Shown here: piece by piece, positions 38,201-52,100 of the stretch
How positions within the stretch are numbered: the stretch's first letter is position 1
Layout: the number at the start of each line of letters is the position of its first letter
NCBI GenBank assembly: GCA_003260075.1
Contig: QLIY01000021.1
Span: 252,839-316,838, forward strand
Reading direction: 5' to 3'
Length of the DNA: 64,000 nucleotides
DNA from: Phallusia mammillata
Lineage: Eukaryota > Chordata > Ascidiacea > Phlebobranchia > Ascidiidae
The notes under the pieces: generated by a model
Databases searched by the model: none
The model's input: the letters and a program-made list of their open reading frames with translations, nothing else
Told to the model about the DNA's origin: nothing
Program-made: the position numbers and the translations under genes

Positions 38201-40299
38201 TGGGTTATTTTAAAGGATTCACGATGTTGATGTAACATTTCCATAAATATCTTTGTTTAAGCGTTTTGGCAGCTCGACACTACACAGACATTAATACATT
38301 CTCAGTAAAATGTTTGGCACTTTGAAAATCGTTTTGTTATTTCCGAATAAGCCTATTGTCTTGACTGGTCTTTATCTTACATGTAACAACCGTTTTAGGC
38401 AGTTGTTTAACTATACTGATGGCGTCGCAGGCGTATACTGGAACGACAAACAAGCCCTTAATTTTACAACAGTATATGCTGCATAAATCACGCTTCTTTA
38501 AAAACTGAACAGACTTAACGTATCAGCATTACCCGATTGTAAACGTAACATGGCTGCACTTGTTTAGAATTAGATTATGCATGTTGTGGTTTACTATTGT
38601 GTGGTTTTAAAAGGTAACGTGTGATGTAAGCTAGTGTTTTGCGGGCAGAGTGGGTTTTGTACAGGAAACCACAAACTGAGTTCTAAACCTATGAATGTTT
38701 TTCACTGATTGTGCAATTTGGTCTGTGTGTTTTTGGTGTTTGAGTTAACGAAACCGAGATTCAAAATATCAGTTGATGGGACTGTTTACACAACTTTCGG
38801 GGTTAATTTAGAGGTTGTTTTAAAAACTTTCTGGTTTGTTTCGGGTTGGGGGTCCCAATTTTGAAACCGTTTACATTTATCTGACTTGATTTATTTCTAC
38901 CCCACTGTATTTAGAGAGTGCTTGCTGTTGTTCACAAAGCAAACTTGAAAACTTTAAGGCGCATACTTGTGACTGGAGACTGGGTGGGTGGTTAACAAAG
39001 CGACCCTTAAAATTTTATTGTTGTTTTTTTCGAAAATTTGAAACAAATACTCAAACAATCCTGAATGTGCGGTCTTAAAGCGCGATTATGGTTTTACATC
39101 TTTGCTTCTTTCCCTAATTACAGCTTTCTTTGCTGCATAGTTAATGCAACCTTCCCCAATATACATGTCCGGGTAAGTATATCCAATATCAAGGCGTCGT
39201 GTTGCTTGGTCCAAAAATATTCTTTTTACGAATTTTAAATGCAATATAAGCATTAGTTTTATCTAACTTTATGATTTTTCGCAATTTGACTGCCAAATTG
39301 ATAGAATCACTTAACTTATTAGAAAATCAACTGCCGTTTTGTAAACTTACACTTTGCGAATAAAACCCTAGCCAAACTTCATTATCTCACAAAAATAACT
39401 GGCTGAAGCACTGCAAACAGTAAAAGGCTGTCACAGATTTGCCTTGCAAACACCAAGTTTGTTTTGCAATCAGTCTTCTGAAATCTGATGTGTTTGGTTA
39501 GGGGACACAAGCAACAGACTTGTATAGTGTCTCGTTTCGCAAGAATGAATTTCAAGCGATTTTTTGTTCCCGAATTATTTGCCTGTACGCGTATTCAAGT
39601 AAGCATAGCATAGGAAGCAGTATTTTTTATCGTAAGTGCATAACATACAAAGAATCAGATACGCCAACTTGCATATACGGAGTATTACACGCACGGCGGT
39701 GTAGAAACTAAACGGTTTCGTTTATCGCTACTTTCTCCTGTGAAGTTAGTGACGTTAAAACTTGTACTGCATTAATAACAAACACATACCATTGAGATCA
39801 TACTATTAATTCGCAGAACAACGAGATATAAAATCTATGTCGGATTCGTCAAATAAATTAGATTTTAGGAGGCGTAACTTTTTTGCTAAATTTTAAACAT
39901 TGATTTACCTAATTGTGCGTATGTTAAGGTACCACCCGCGATAGTGTTGTGTACGTTAAGGCTATGCCTTCGTTTCATAAAACTGTAGATCAGTGCTATT
40001 CAACTTTTTTTGCTCTCGTACACCCTTTAGAGATGAAGGTGCGATTTCCAGATGACTTATGTACCAATAAACCGACTTATTTGGCCGAAATACAGATGTG
40101 AAATGAAAACGTTGGGGTAGAAAACTGCACATAATAAGCGACATATAATGGAAATAGTGATGTGTAGTTAATCCAACAGAAACTACAGCAAAATACAATC
40201 CTTTTAGTGAACCCTTCTTTGACATAAAATAACAGTATCAATTTACTTGCTTAGCAAACGAGCTAAAAATGACCTCGTTTGATGGTAATTACATACGCA

Positions 40300-40826
40300 C
40301 AGTGGTTCTGAATCTTATACTGATCGCGTACCACCTGACAACTTTTTTCTATCACTGCGTGCCATCTAAACCCTTCTGCAATTGGTAGACCAAGTAATAG
40401 GCCTACTTTTCTTGACCAGGCTGGTATATTTCTGGTTAGCAATTTCAAAACAATGTCCAAAACACGAGTTTCGGCTCTCACTAGGGCAGTTCGGTCAGTT
40501 GAGTTGCAATACCTGATCTGACTTGAATTAAGTTTAACAGAAAGCCACTCGCGTACCACCCAAAAGCACAGGCGTACCACTAGTGCTGTGTGTACCCCCC
40601 CCCCCCCGGTTGAGGACCACTGGCACTCCGGCGTACCACTAGTGCTGTGTGTACCCCAGGTTGAGGACCACTGACACTCCGCCGTACCACTGGTCCTGTG
40701 TGTACCACAGAGTGAGGACCACCGGCACTCCGGCGTACCACTAGTGCTGTGTGTACCACAGGTTGAGGACCACTGGCACTCCGGCGTACCACTAGTCCTG
40801 TGCGTACCACAGGTTGAAAACCACTA
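40300..40826. mobile_element. hAT-like element with internal tandem repeat
   Basis: Left end cagtggttctgaatct, right end aggttgaaaaccacta. The right part, 40570-40825, is four copies of a roughly 60-bp unit: cggcgtaccactagtgctgtg, gtaccacaggttgaggaccactggcactc. That unit looks like repeated element ends. A run of 13 C (40595-40607) interrupts the first unit. A second hAT-like left end (cagtgctattcaac) lies at 39991. No clear target duplication. Confidence 0.5.
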
Positions 40827-41085
40827 GGCTACTCTAGCTACTGAAAATTTGCTCATTCAGGTACTGACACCAAACCAAAGATTGTACTTCTGTGTATCGT
40901 GCGCGTTTAGTCACAGCTTTGAGAAGCACTTGTGAAGAAGGAGGAGACGATAAAAAGCACAAAAAGAACGTTTTATAAACGCGGGAACTCGTAATCAGTA
41001 CGGTTGACACACAGGAAAACCATTGCACCATTGGGTGAACAACACGAAACCAAAATGCTGTGGCAATTGCATTGATGATTTATAC

Positions 41086-41436
41086 CAGAGGTGTGCAACC
41101 TGCTAACTGCGGGCAAAATGCGGCCATTGAATAAAGGGTGTGCGACCTAATAAGGTGTTTGGGTTTTTGAAAAAGTGTGGACTATTTTAGTGCAGTGCTA
41201 GCGAGCGATTTTAATTCTTTTTTGTCAACTCTGAGCAGATCGATGCGTTTTGGTGCTATTTTCTACACTTCCATTCAATGTGGCTAGAATCACTTGCGAA
41301 TTTTACTGGTAGCTTTGAAACGCATGGCAAGTTTGTTTGGTGCGCAACAAAGTAAAGGCAACTTGTGTTATAGAAATGTCTAGTCCTCGGTCTTAATTGG
41401 GTTTGGGCCATCAGTGATAAAGGTTACACACACATG
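41086..41436. mobile_element. hAT-type MITE, relative of the 18132 element
   Basis: Ends cagaggtgtgcaacctg and ggttacacacacatg. Flanks atttatac and gtttatgc are a decayed target duplication (6 of 8). Internal stretches match the element at 18132, e.g. gtggctagaatca followed by gcgaatt. Confidence 0.65.
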
Positions 41437-42311
41437 GTTTATGCAGTTCATGTATTTAAATGAAAAAGGCTTATTATCTATAAATGTTAGTGTTTTCAAC
41501 GTTACGTTTCAGGTGTTAAGCGCTTTGCTTATTGCTTTCTATGATACTTATTGGAACGGTTGAATATTGCAGAGTTTATGAAACTATTTAGGAATGCCGT
41601 TTTTTTAGGTTGTGTCACTCAGTATTAGGCAACTTAGACCGAACAATTCCCACTAAAGCAAACGGAAAAAAGTTTTTAAAACTTGAAGCAAGAACTGGCG
41701 AAACTAAACACGTCAAAATAATGAAGAAATACTTTCCTAATATGACAAGCGAATCGCATATTAACAATTGAACTATGAAACAACCCAGTTTAATTGACAA
41801 ATCTGCCGTTTTTTGCAGCTATGTTAGTGGTTGGTGTGATAAACCATAATGATTTAAAGTCGAAACTGTCACCCGTATGTTATACACATTACACGCCCAA
41901 ACAATTTGTGTATAGAGTGCATAGAAGAAGTGGAAATATTTTGGATTGAACGAAATACGTAACGTTGAAGCGAAAGCATGAAATCTTGAAACATAAATTT
42001 TCACGGTTGTTTAGTTATTAACATCAAAATGACAACATATGTGCCACGCAGTGCGCTATGGTGCATAAAAAATAAAACTGTTCTGTTTTCATTAACGGTA
42101 ATTTTTACGCAATTCAATCTTTTATCATAATAGATTTTCTAGTTCAAGCCAAAAAGGTTGAAATAAGTTAAGAATACAAAAATAAACTTTTAAAATAAGT
42201 TATCACGTCAACACGAATCATATGCCTTAACAGTCAGCATACAAACAACTGCTGGTTACTTTGAAGATGCTGATATATGTGACGTTGATGGTTGATGACG
42301 TAACAGGTTGA

Positions 42312-43052
42312 TCATTGGCAGACGTTGCAATGTTTCGTCCAGTCTTGGAACTGTATCAAAATAATTTCTCTTTACTTGATTTTAATTCAGAAAACCAATA
42401 TTTATCTCTCATAAATCTATGCTTTTCGTAATGCTAAAGTTGCCTATCACTTCGGTAACATATATTGATACTTAAATAACAGTGGATGACTTAGAACTTT
42501 ACAGTAAGTTTACATGCAATTCTACGCGACTGTTGCCTCTATCCCTTTTATTGAGTTTCTGATGACTTGTGATTGATTCGTGTTATGTTTTTTTACATTT
42601 AACTCCAAGTCATTTTAGACACAAGATGCGGACAGTGGACACTGTATTCTACCTAGAAGGTCTCATCAGTGCAGCTGGTGACGAAATATCGGCCGTATGA
42701 GCTGTTAGCCCCTAACGGCACTCCAGTTTGTTGGTAGCACCAACCTGTTCGATGCCACAACTGGGCGTTAACGACAGAAGAATGGGTCCTTATAGGTCGA
42801 AACAGTGTGGACTGTCTGCAGCTTTTCATGTATTGTTTAATGCTTTTATATTTTAAACGTACTTTGTTTAGTAAATTGACTTCAAGCCGAGAATCTCCAT
42901 GTTAAACCATTGAGCTTACCTGACACGTTTTACTGCAATACCACAGCGAACGGCATCCCGAACATACAAAGTAAGCTCGCTTCATGCACACGGCACATTT
43001 TTCCTCAGCGGCGAGATGAGGCGACACAGGAAGCCTGCATCCTCCGTTAGGG

Positions 43053-43143
<91 letters not shown>

Positions 43144-46100
43144 GTAGGACGCGGAACAGGTGTAGAATATCCGTTAGACGGCGGTAGAGGGTTGCTACGA
43201 AACATGTTAGGCGTGATGCCCATCATATGACCCATATCCGAATGCTGTTGGTGCATGTGGTTTTGTGGGTAATGTGAAACCGGCTGGATTTTCTTTTCCA
43301 GTTCTTTGAGGCTGTGTATTTTGTCCTCCAATTGTTTTTGCTGCACTTTGAGGTGCGCTGTGAAACGCTGAGCTGCCTCAGGGGTCATTTTCAAAGCCTG
43401 TGGGTTTAGAACACCGTTGTGGGCCTTTGCAGTTCCAGGCATTTGCCGATTGCTGTACTGTTGTCGAATCGGGGTGCTGTTAATCGACACGCCCCCTGGC
43501 GGAGCGCGGACAACGTTTGACCGTGGCACAAGGTGTCGCTGTGGAGCAGGTTGGTGGCTCAGTGGAAATCTTGACGCTTGTACAGATCGTGTGGGTTGTT
43601 GTATTTGTTGTGGTGGTTGTTGGTGATGCTGTAAACGGTGGTAATGTATTGGGGTGGGTTTGACCGGTACACGAAATCGCTCGGTTTCGCTTTGTTTCTG
43701 TGCACTAGCGGGAACGTACGGCTGTGGCGACGACATAAATGTATTCGGGCTCAAAAGACTTTGTTCGCTGGGTAATCCGGCGTGTCTTCGATGCATTGAG
43801 TGTACTGAGGTTTGGTGGAAGTGTTCGTTTCGAGTTATTGGAACTTTATTGCTGTTTGGACGCCGCAGCTCTACTGAAGAGCTTTGGTGTCTCACGGGTG
43901 TAGGTATTCCTTTATGCAGAGCTGGGCTTGGAACTTTACCAGCTTCTGCAATGTTCGGCGGGGCGCTTTGGGGTTTGTTCTCATAAAACCGAGACACGAC
44001 GTGCCCTGGAAGGTTATCCACGCTCTTTGTGCGATAATTTGCAGCTATAATCCTTTGGTTTAGCTCCACTAGAGAAGAAGCCGCTCCTGGACTAATATTC
44101 CGTTGCTGCATTCTGGGCAAAAATCGCCCTTGCGGTAAAGTGGATTTGCGGGCTGGAGTGGGTCTGGCAATTGGTGGTGTCTTTTTTGCCGGGTCCAATG
44201 CTTCTACCTTTGGGTTTTGGCGAGGTAGTATTGTCGGCAGTTTGTCGTCTAAAGCTTCAACGTCTATGATTGTTATAGGAGTTTTACGTTCACCAGTTAA
44301 GTTAACTTTTTTGAGACAAGTCGTTGCCGTTTCGTCGGACGATTTATCACCGTGTGACGATATTGCTGGTCGCGGAGCAAATCCATTTTCTTTTGATTTA
44401 TTTGGACTTGTCTCTTCAGCCATGTTGCGTTTTCGTACCAGCTCGTAGAGTTCGATGTCGCCGTTAGCAGATTTAACCGAATCTAATAAACGTAAATTTG
44501 TTACTTTAAAACTTTTGTAAATATGATTCACTGGGTTATTTCTGGCTTGAAAGCAAAAATAAACATTAACCAAAAAAAGCAAGAACATATGTTTATCAAA
44601 TAACAAAATTAGTCACCAAATATCGTGGGATATTCCCCCCCCCCAAACTTTTGTAAATATGATTCACTGGGTTATTTCTGGCTTGAAAGCAAGAATAAAC
44701 ATTAACCAAAAAAGCAAGAACATATGTTTATCAAACAACAAAATTAGTCACCAAATATCATGGGATATATAAATATCGCGTAAGTGGCAGCTTATAAGTT
44801 CAGCCAGGCGAATATATATGTTACACGATGTTAATCCACTGATTCCGTTACTCCGTAACCTCAATTCAAACACTCTCAGTTAACCGAAAATGTGCACACA
44901 ATAGTTTTAAGAACCTTATAGCAGAGTTGTAAGTCGGTTCGGGCTTTTTGGATGGGTTCGGGCTTTCAAATAAAACAGGCTTGGTTGGGGACTTGTTTCG
45001 GACTTGTACGCGAATTTAAGTCCCCATTTAAGACCGAAATACTGTCAATAATTGGTTTGACAAAATTACGAGAAAAGCATTTATATCTAGCATTTGTTAC
45101 AACCGCGTCCGCATTACAACTTTTTTACAACTTTGAGTTACACACATATGTATTTCACCTTGCTTTTGGGAAGCACCGCTCGTGACAGGCTTGACCACAT
45201 CGGATTTCGTAAGAGGATTTTTCTCTAGTGAGTCATTCGAATGTTTTCCAGAATCCATCGCATTGTCAGTTAATTTGCCTGTTGGTTAAATAAACAAAGT
45301 TTTTTGTTATTAATTTCGGACACTGGTAATTTACATCACTAACATAGACGTTTATACAGGAAGTAAGCGATTATCGAATTATCCACTCGTAATTGTTTCA
45401 CAGAAACCGGATGTTTTCGATTTAGGGAAAACACCACAAATGCAGTAGCTGGAAAAGTTGGGACCGAATTGTCGGAATGTATTAATTGAGGAAATGGCGG
45501 AAAAATGAGCTATTTCCTTTAGATCTAAATTGCATTGCGTCTGGGCCAATAATTAGTATTTTGTCTGTATATTAGTATGAAGTGTTTAATTAAAAAAATG
45601 GTTAATTAAAATACAAAAACCTGCAAAATATAAACGTTTTCAGTACTGCCGAATTTAAGTATTCAAAGCAACAACTTTACCAAATTTAACGTAAATAGAG
45701 ATACTAATGATGGCACGAGCATTTGCCGAAACGTTTAAATAATAAAGCATGTCGCTTTTTACGTCTATTTGCGCCATTATATTTGCCATTAAAGTTATGA
45801 ATAGATCCATGTATAGTGTTCCAATGATACTTAGCTACTAAACAAAGTTTGTGAGGCACCTTAACGTGTAAACAATCGTTATTTTTGTTTGTATACTAAC
45901 TATTCAACTGGTTAAATACACGTAAGCAAATTTGGACAAAACCTACCATTAGTTTCCAGTTCTGCCTTCGGTTCGTTTTGGCATTTTCCTTTTGATAAAT
46001 CCAAAACGCTTACACTACACGTACGCTTCTCCTTATTGGACAGATCCAAAGGCACGTGATCCGAGTCAGCCAATGAGAAATACTTTTCAATTCTGACGTC

Positions 46101-49100
46101 GCAAAACGTGTTTACTGAGCAGTCCATGGGTGGAGGAGTGAATCGTTCATCGGTGCCACATTTTACCTCAATATCATGCGGTATTTCTTCAGTTTTACGT
46201 CGTTTTTGCAACGGCTCGTCCGAATCCGAGTCTCTCCTGAATGGAGATAGGGACTTGGACTTGTGCGAGTTGTGGTAATGGAAGGGCTTCACTATACCGA
46301 TCATATGAGAACCTGTAAGTACAAAATACTTGCGTATTGCCAATGATATTGATATACGTGAGCGGCCGACAATCCCTGGAATGCGTATAAAAGTTGGTAC
46401 ACAAGGTGATTACTATTTATTGCACGATTCACAAGTTGATATCCGAGTACATTTTGATAAAATGTGAAATATCACGTTGCTTGTTTTTAGATTTATGATC
46501 AGTAGTCTTTAAAACCTAATTAAACGATTCTTGTTCAAATCAGGTTGTATACAAACCTACTTCGCACACAAAATGTTTGTACGCGAAGTCAATACATTTC
46601 GACACAAGTCGTAAATTGGTACGCGGCTTTAAAAAACGTGCCAAACCCAGATGAATGTGAAAACGTAAACTACAACTTGTCAAAAGCGCCGTTGAAATGT
46701 TAATAAGGCTTACACTAAGCCGAAACAAAAACCGCTACTTCGAAATCGTGTTTTAATTGTACAGCTTTCAATACATGTTTGTTTAACAAAGCCAGCAGGC
46801 AAGCTCACAGCTTCTAAACCATAATCCAGGCGCGTAGCAATACACATTGTCTTACAAAATGGGTTATCACTCCTGGCACAACGTGGCACCGTTAGTTTAT
46901 AGGAATGCAATTTTTCCAAACCGCAGTTTATGTTGTAATAAGTCTTTAGTCGTTTCCATACCTTCTGTTGTGGGCAATGACGTAGGGACGGGTGCGGATG
47001 ACGTCACGAACACGTGATCGATGACGTCATGACTTGTACTTGACGTTGCGAGGTTTTCGGAGTTCAAAGCATCTGAAGACGTCTCTTTAATGAGGTTTGG
47101 GGCGTTGGAGGGGCTTAAGGGTGATTTAGTGGGTGAAGGTATGGGTGAATTTGGGGTAACGAATGGCATTTGACCGTTTGTTGTAGAATTCTCGTCGTCA
47201 TTTTCGTCTTGCTGTGGAATATTTGAAACGCAATTGGTTAATTTATATTTTAAATAGTTAACATTAATGTTAGATTTATATTAAAGTGAAATTACAAAAC
47301 AAATGTGGCCGCGTGCAAAGTCAGGTCCGAATCAAGACCGTTTTATTCAATATTAAGCCCGAATTACGTCCCTGATCCGAAAGAGAATCTTATGTGTTTT
47401 GTGCGGTTCAATGCATACTATAAGTTATCAAATCGCGAGCAAATAGTATGCAGTACCTTTCGGGTAGTTATTGTTTTGCACATATTTAAACACGATTGTT
47501 TTAACGGTTCGTTTTCGAAGGGCTTTTGCTGCTAATTTATCAACCAACGTTTATCTCAACGAAAACGTGCACCAAATTTAGAACTTTGTCCAAAACATTA
47601 TTACTTGCATATGCCTCTGGTCAATTTAAAGTTGATTGCGATCGTTAAGCGATTGCGATATTAAACGTAAACATCCGGATCGGTACAGTGTCGTCCGGCG
47701 CAGCAGAGTAGAGGAAGCAACTGTGCCCCTTCAGTGCACGAGCGCATCCGGACCTTTCGCACGAATTTTTGTCATGAAAAATTGCACTTATTTCCGAAAC
47801 TGTGGGCCGGGGTGTTTTCTGCAGTTTCGGCAATGAACGCGGAAATATGAATAGCTAATAGCAGCTGCTGCAGTGTCTGCCAGTCCTAACTGACTGGTAA
47901 CGTTTAAAGTACAATGAGTATACAAATGACTTACACGTACAAACAACACCAAGTGCATGTCTTATAACGCATGCTGGAATAAGTCTGTAATAAACATTCA
48001 AATAGGTATATATTGCTATAGTAGAGCATTATGCTGTATCTGTGTTTTTTGACAAAGTTTGCGTTTTTGCAACTTTTTTGTGTCGATTTTAATAAACACT
48101 TACAATTTTTACTACTTATGCACCGAATCCATCTCAAAAGGTTCGAGCCGAAGCCGAATAATTAGGAACAAGTTTCAGACGAACCTAATAAGCGATTTCT
48201 GATGGATTTTTTTTTTCAACTGAACCTTGTGTTGTTGATGCAGATCAACTTTTTTATGACAATTTCAAACAACTTTAAAATACGTAAGCTCAACAAAATA
48301 TTTGGTAATTTGCAGATAACGTGGCTAGTGTTTTTTAGATACATAATCTACTGAATTTATATGACGTTTAAGTTGAACTAAAACATGGACAAAACAGCAT
48401 ATTCAGGCGAAAGTTTTCCCAAAATTCCGTTCATATCTAACTTTTCGCTTCTTTACCTTTAACATTTTTTCTTTCCGAAGATGTTTCACGAGCCAGTTGT
48501 GTCTGGGAAATTCCATAGCAAGGCGAAGATCGGTCAAGAGCTCGTCCCCCCCCCCCCCCCTCCTACTCCTCCTACAGGCGACTTTAGCGGGGGCCTCTCT
48601 GTGTGACAAGCCATAAAATACTCACAATCAGACAGGGTCATACGTATGCCATGCTATACGTAGCAACAGCAGGTTATGTCCTATTTTTAGCTGATTTTAA
48701 ACCTGTATGAAACAATGAGTTAGAAAACGGATTTGTCTGACTAGTTTTCTGACTAACAAAAAATACACAACCGTAAAAAACGCACGACTACACCGTAGAA
48801 GACAAAACGCCAAACCAGTGTTGTACGTCGGGCAGGGCTTTTTGGTTTGGGTTTAGCTAAAGATTGAACAAAACGGGCTTGGTTTGGGGCTGACTTTACA
48901 CTCCGCATCATTTTGTCGTATTTTTACCGATTTTGAGGTTTCGGGATTTGGGTTTTTTCCGGGTTCATGCCGAATTTCAGACTCGGTACCAAATATACAC
49001 GAGTAAAACCTTATTAGAGCTGGCCTTCTGTACTCCAACTGCATGCACCTGCTGGCAGACCTAAACTACTGTCATGGGTACGAATCCCTTTGAGGGCAAG

Positions 49101-52100
49101 ACTTTTCAAGCAACACATTGTTGTGTGGCATTCTGATAGACCAGTATTTACCAATTACAATACTGGTTCCGCAAGCTTCATTCTTTATCACCAACTTATG
49201 TTAACATGCTGACCAACTTCTTTCAAATTAATACAGTTGTTTTAAAAGTGTATTCCAATTTCCAACACGTGCTAATTATTCTTATACGCTCTCAAAGTCA
49301 TCAAAAATCAATGATATAATTTGTGAAAACTAACTACGACCATAGCACAAACAAACAATGCCTCAAAGTTATCACCACGAAAATCATAAACTTAAGAAAT
49401 AAGATGTGTAAATTACAATAAGCCCTGACACTAAAACACACCTGAGAACACTAAAACATAAAACACACGGCTGTATTCTTAATATCAAAACACTGCAGCC
49501 CTAATTAACCTATAGAACTGTAACTACCACGACGGATGTAAGTCATCACCCTGTATTTGCAGCTCTAGGCCAATCTATCACGTAATATTTGATGACAATC
49601 AGTTATTATCCGCTATGCCAACGCACTGGACGGAAGCACAAACAATCAACAGCACACAAAAAACAAATGACGTCAACATACGGAAGTGCTGACTCAGCGC
49701 TAAAAGCGTGATTGCAGCTGCTCCGGCCAAATTCGCTCCAATGTGCAGCATAAGCCAACTGCTGCTTTTGCGAAATGATAGACTTTGGATGTTATTACGC
49801 AATGTGGTGGGTATAAAGGAAGCCTGAAGCACAAACATCCGAGGGAAATGATCAAAATACAATTTAACTAGAGCCCGTTGTCTGCATCCGCGTTTTGGTA
49901 ATTCCATGTACTAACTTACTGCTAAACCATTGAGGGATAAGTCCGGATAACTATATATGCTAGTAAACAGACCTTATAATGTGCAAAAGTGATACTGTAC
50001 GTAAAAAATTGCAACGTTTATCAATGCAATCCTTACAAACCTTTACTAAAACTTATCAGGTACTTTACACATGTTTTTTTATTGTGTATGTTAACTACTG
50101 TATCTCAAATTATGTTTTTCTACAGAGGTGTCGTAAAATAATAAACACAATTGATTGATTGATCATCTTCCAGGAAGAAAAGTTATATGCAAATTAGGCG
50201 TTCATAACCTGGTAAATTCGACGTCGGTTAAATATAGTATGTTTTAATCAGGCGTATTTAGGTATTTATCCATACTTAGCTACTTACGTACTGTTGGCGC
50301 ATGATTTTACCTGGCATATCACAATAATGCTACATACCTCGTAATTGATTTCGAACTATTTTAAACAGCATATATCAAGTGTTTATGGAAAACATGTTTC
50401 AAGGGCCAATATAATCTTTTCAACACAACCGAATGCAAACCTCAACGTATAAGGCAAAACCTTCTAGCTATGTTTGCAAAACGTGTACCTACTAACTAAG
50501 TATAGTGAGAAACATGCGACTAGTTATCCTTGGCGATATTAAAGAAAACTCCAGATAACTTTTCACAACTATGCAAACGGTAGCAATTTAAACGTATAAA
50601 GTTTATCTGTTTACTGGTGAATCAACACTATCTTGATTCACTGGCCCTATTGTATAACACAACAAATAACTTGCAGCAACTTAGCTATACGTAAATTAGG
50701 CGCAACCTTGCTTTGTAACTGAGCCATAGCTTTAAAGGGAAATCGTAGTTTACATACCAGCCAACGCGGAAGTTGTGCTAACTCTCGTAGCAGACTGACA
50801 AGGGTCACTTGATCAACGGCATATATGCTGTGTAATGAAGCGACCTTGTATAGGTTACGTCAGGTCACTTCCTTGAAGCTTCGATTTTTGACGGGAAACC
50901 AGAGCCAAATAAAATCCCCTAAAACTGTAGACCACAATGTTTTTGCAGGAAAAAAACAACTCACAAATATTGCAGAGAGAAGACATTTAAAGCAACTAAA
51001 TCCCCGTACAAACCGCTTCGTACACAGTTATTACAAAAAACAATAAATATTGCAAATAGAAGACAAGGGGGCTTAAAAAACTACATTACATTTACTGCAA
51101 TGCCTTTTTACGGTAAAAAACGTATTTTTTATTTTTGTTTTTATATTGTTTTATTACACTTTATCTTTACCCAAAAAGCTTTTTGAAACTGGTGGTTTTT
51201 GTGCGGTATGTTTTGCCACAAAATCGACCAATGCTTATAAATGTAACGCATTTACAAAAGCTTTTACGAAGTGTCACTGAGCGCTGATAGGTTTAGACAA
51301 ATTCCAATGCAAATAACAAATGTTTCTAACAACTAAAGCTTGTCTTAACCTTTGTATTAAAACAATACCCTTTAACACCCTGCTAAACATGGCAAAGATT
51401 GTTCACCCATTTCGTAAGACACCGCTTGTTGAAGCATGGAGAAAAATCCAATGATTTGACTCATGTCAAAATGATTGTTAGTTCAAATAGGTTCGTCTGG
51501 CAGAGGTTACGTAATGTCAATTCTGATGCCCATGTTTTGACCCTTTATTGATTTGACACGCAGAAGTTGGCGACACGTGCGTTTAGGGATTTCCTGACAA
51601 CTATAAGGAAGTCTGTTTCCAAGTTTGACATCAAAATTAATTTAGCTCCTGTTAACCTAAGTCCTAGACCTTGCAGTTGTCAAACATTATGTTTTCTGAC
51701 ACTATTTGTCAAATGAAAAAAAACATCAGTTTTTGCTTTCTGCAAATCTACAAAACAAAAATTGGTTGCGATATTTCATTTTTAGCTCCAACTCATGCTG
51801 ACTGGACAAATCGCCTTGTATGGTGACTACATTACGAACAGATTTAGAAGACATGCAAAAAATATGTAAATTACAACGGCAACACGCATTTCGGCTTGGA
51901 ATACATGTGTTTAAAAATGGCAAAAACTCAGACATAAACAGCCTCCAATAAGAAAATCAACTCCTTCATACAATCACAGAACTCTTTCTAAAGTCACAAC
52001 TTACTACAAGCAAACTATACAGTGAACTCCGGTTAATCCGTCTCTTCGCCTAATTTGACAAAACTCGAGGTACAAATGATATATAATGTGGCAAGGCTTG

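Larger units (their letters stand above)
34826..39990. other. Gelsolin upstream region, no gene recognised
   Basis: More than 5 kb with no exon I can support on either strand. Holds the C-run duplication just upstream of the gelsolin ATG and a family A repeat near 35085. The longer open frames here have no family resemblance and lack coding-like composition. Gelsolin 5' UTR exons could lie here unseen. Confidence 0.35.

Noticed and set aside
43055..43137. Polyglycine domain in the MYND protein
   Set aside because: The run is one of the recurring homopolymer insertions, shifts the frame and is followed by the true frame; it is more likely an assembly gap.
49599..49907. 102-codon minus-strand frame with a hydrophobic segment
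   Set aside because: No homology, no splice partner, inside a long intron; probably chance.
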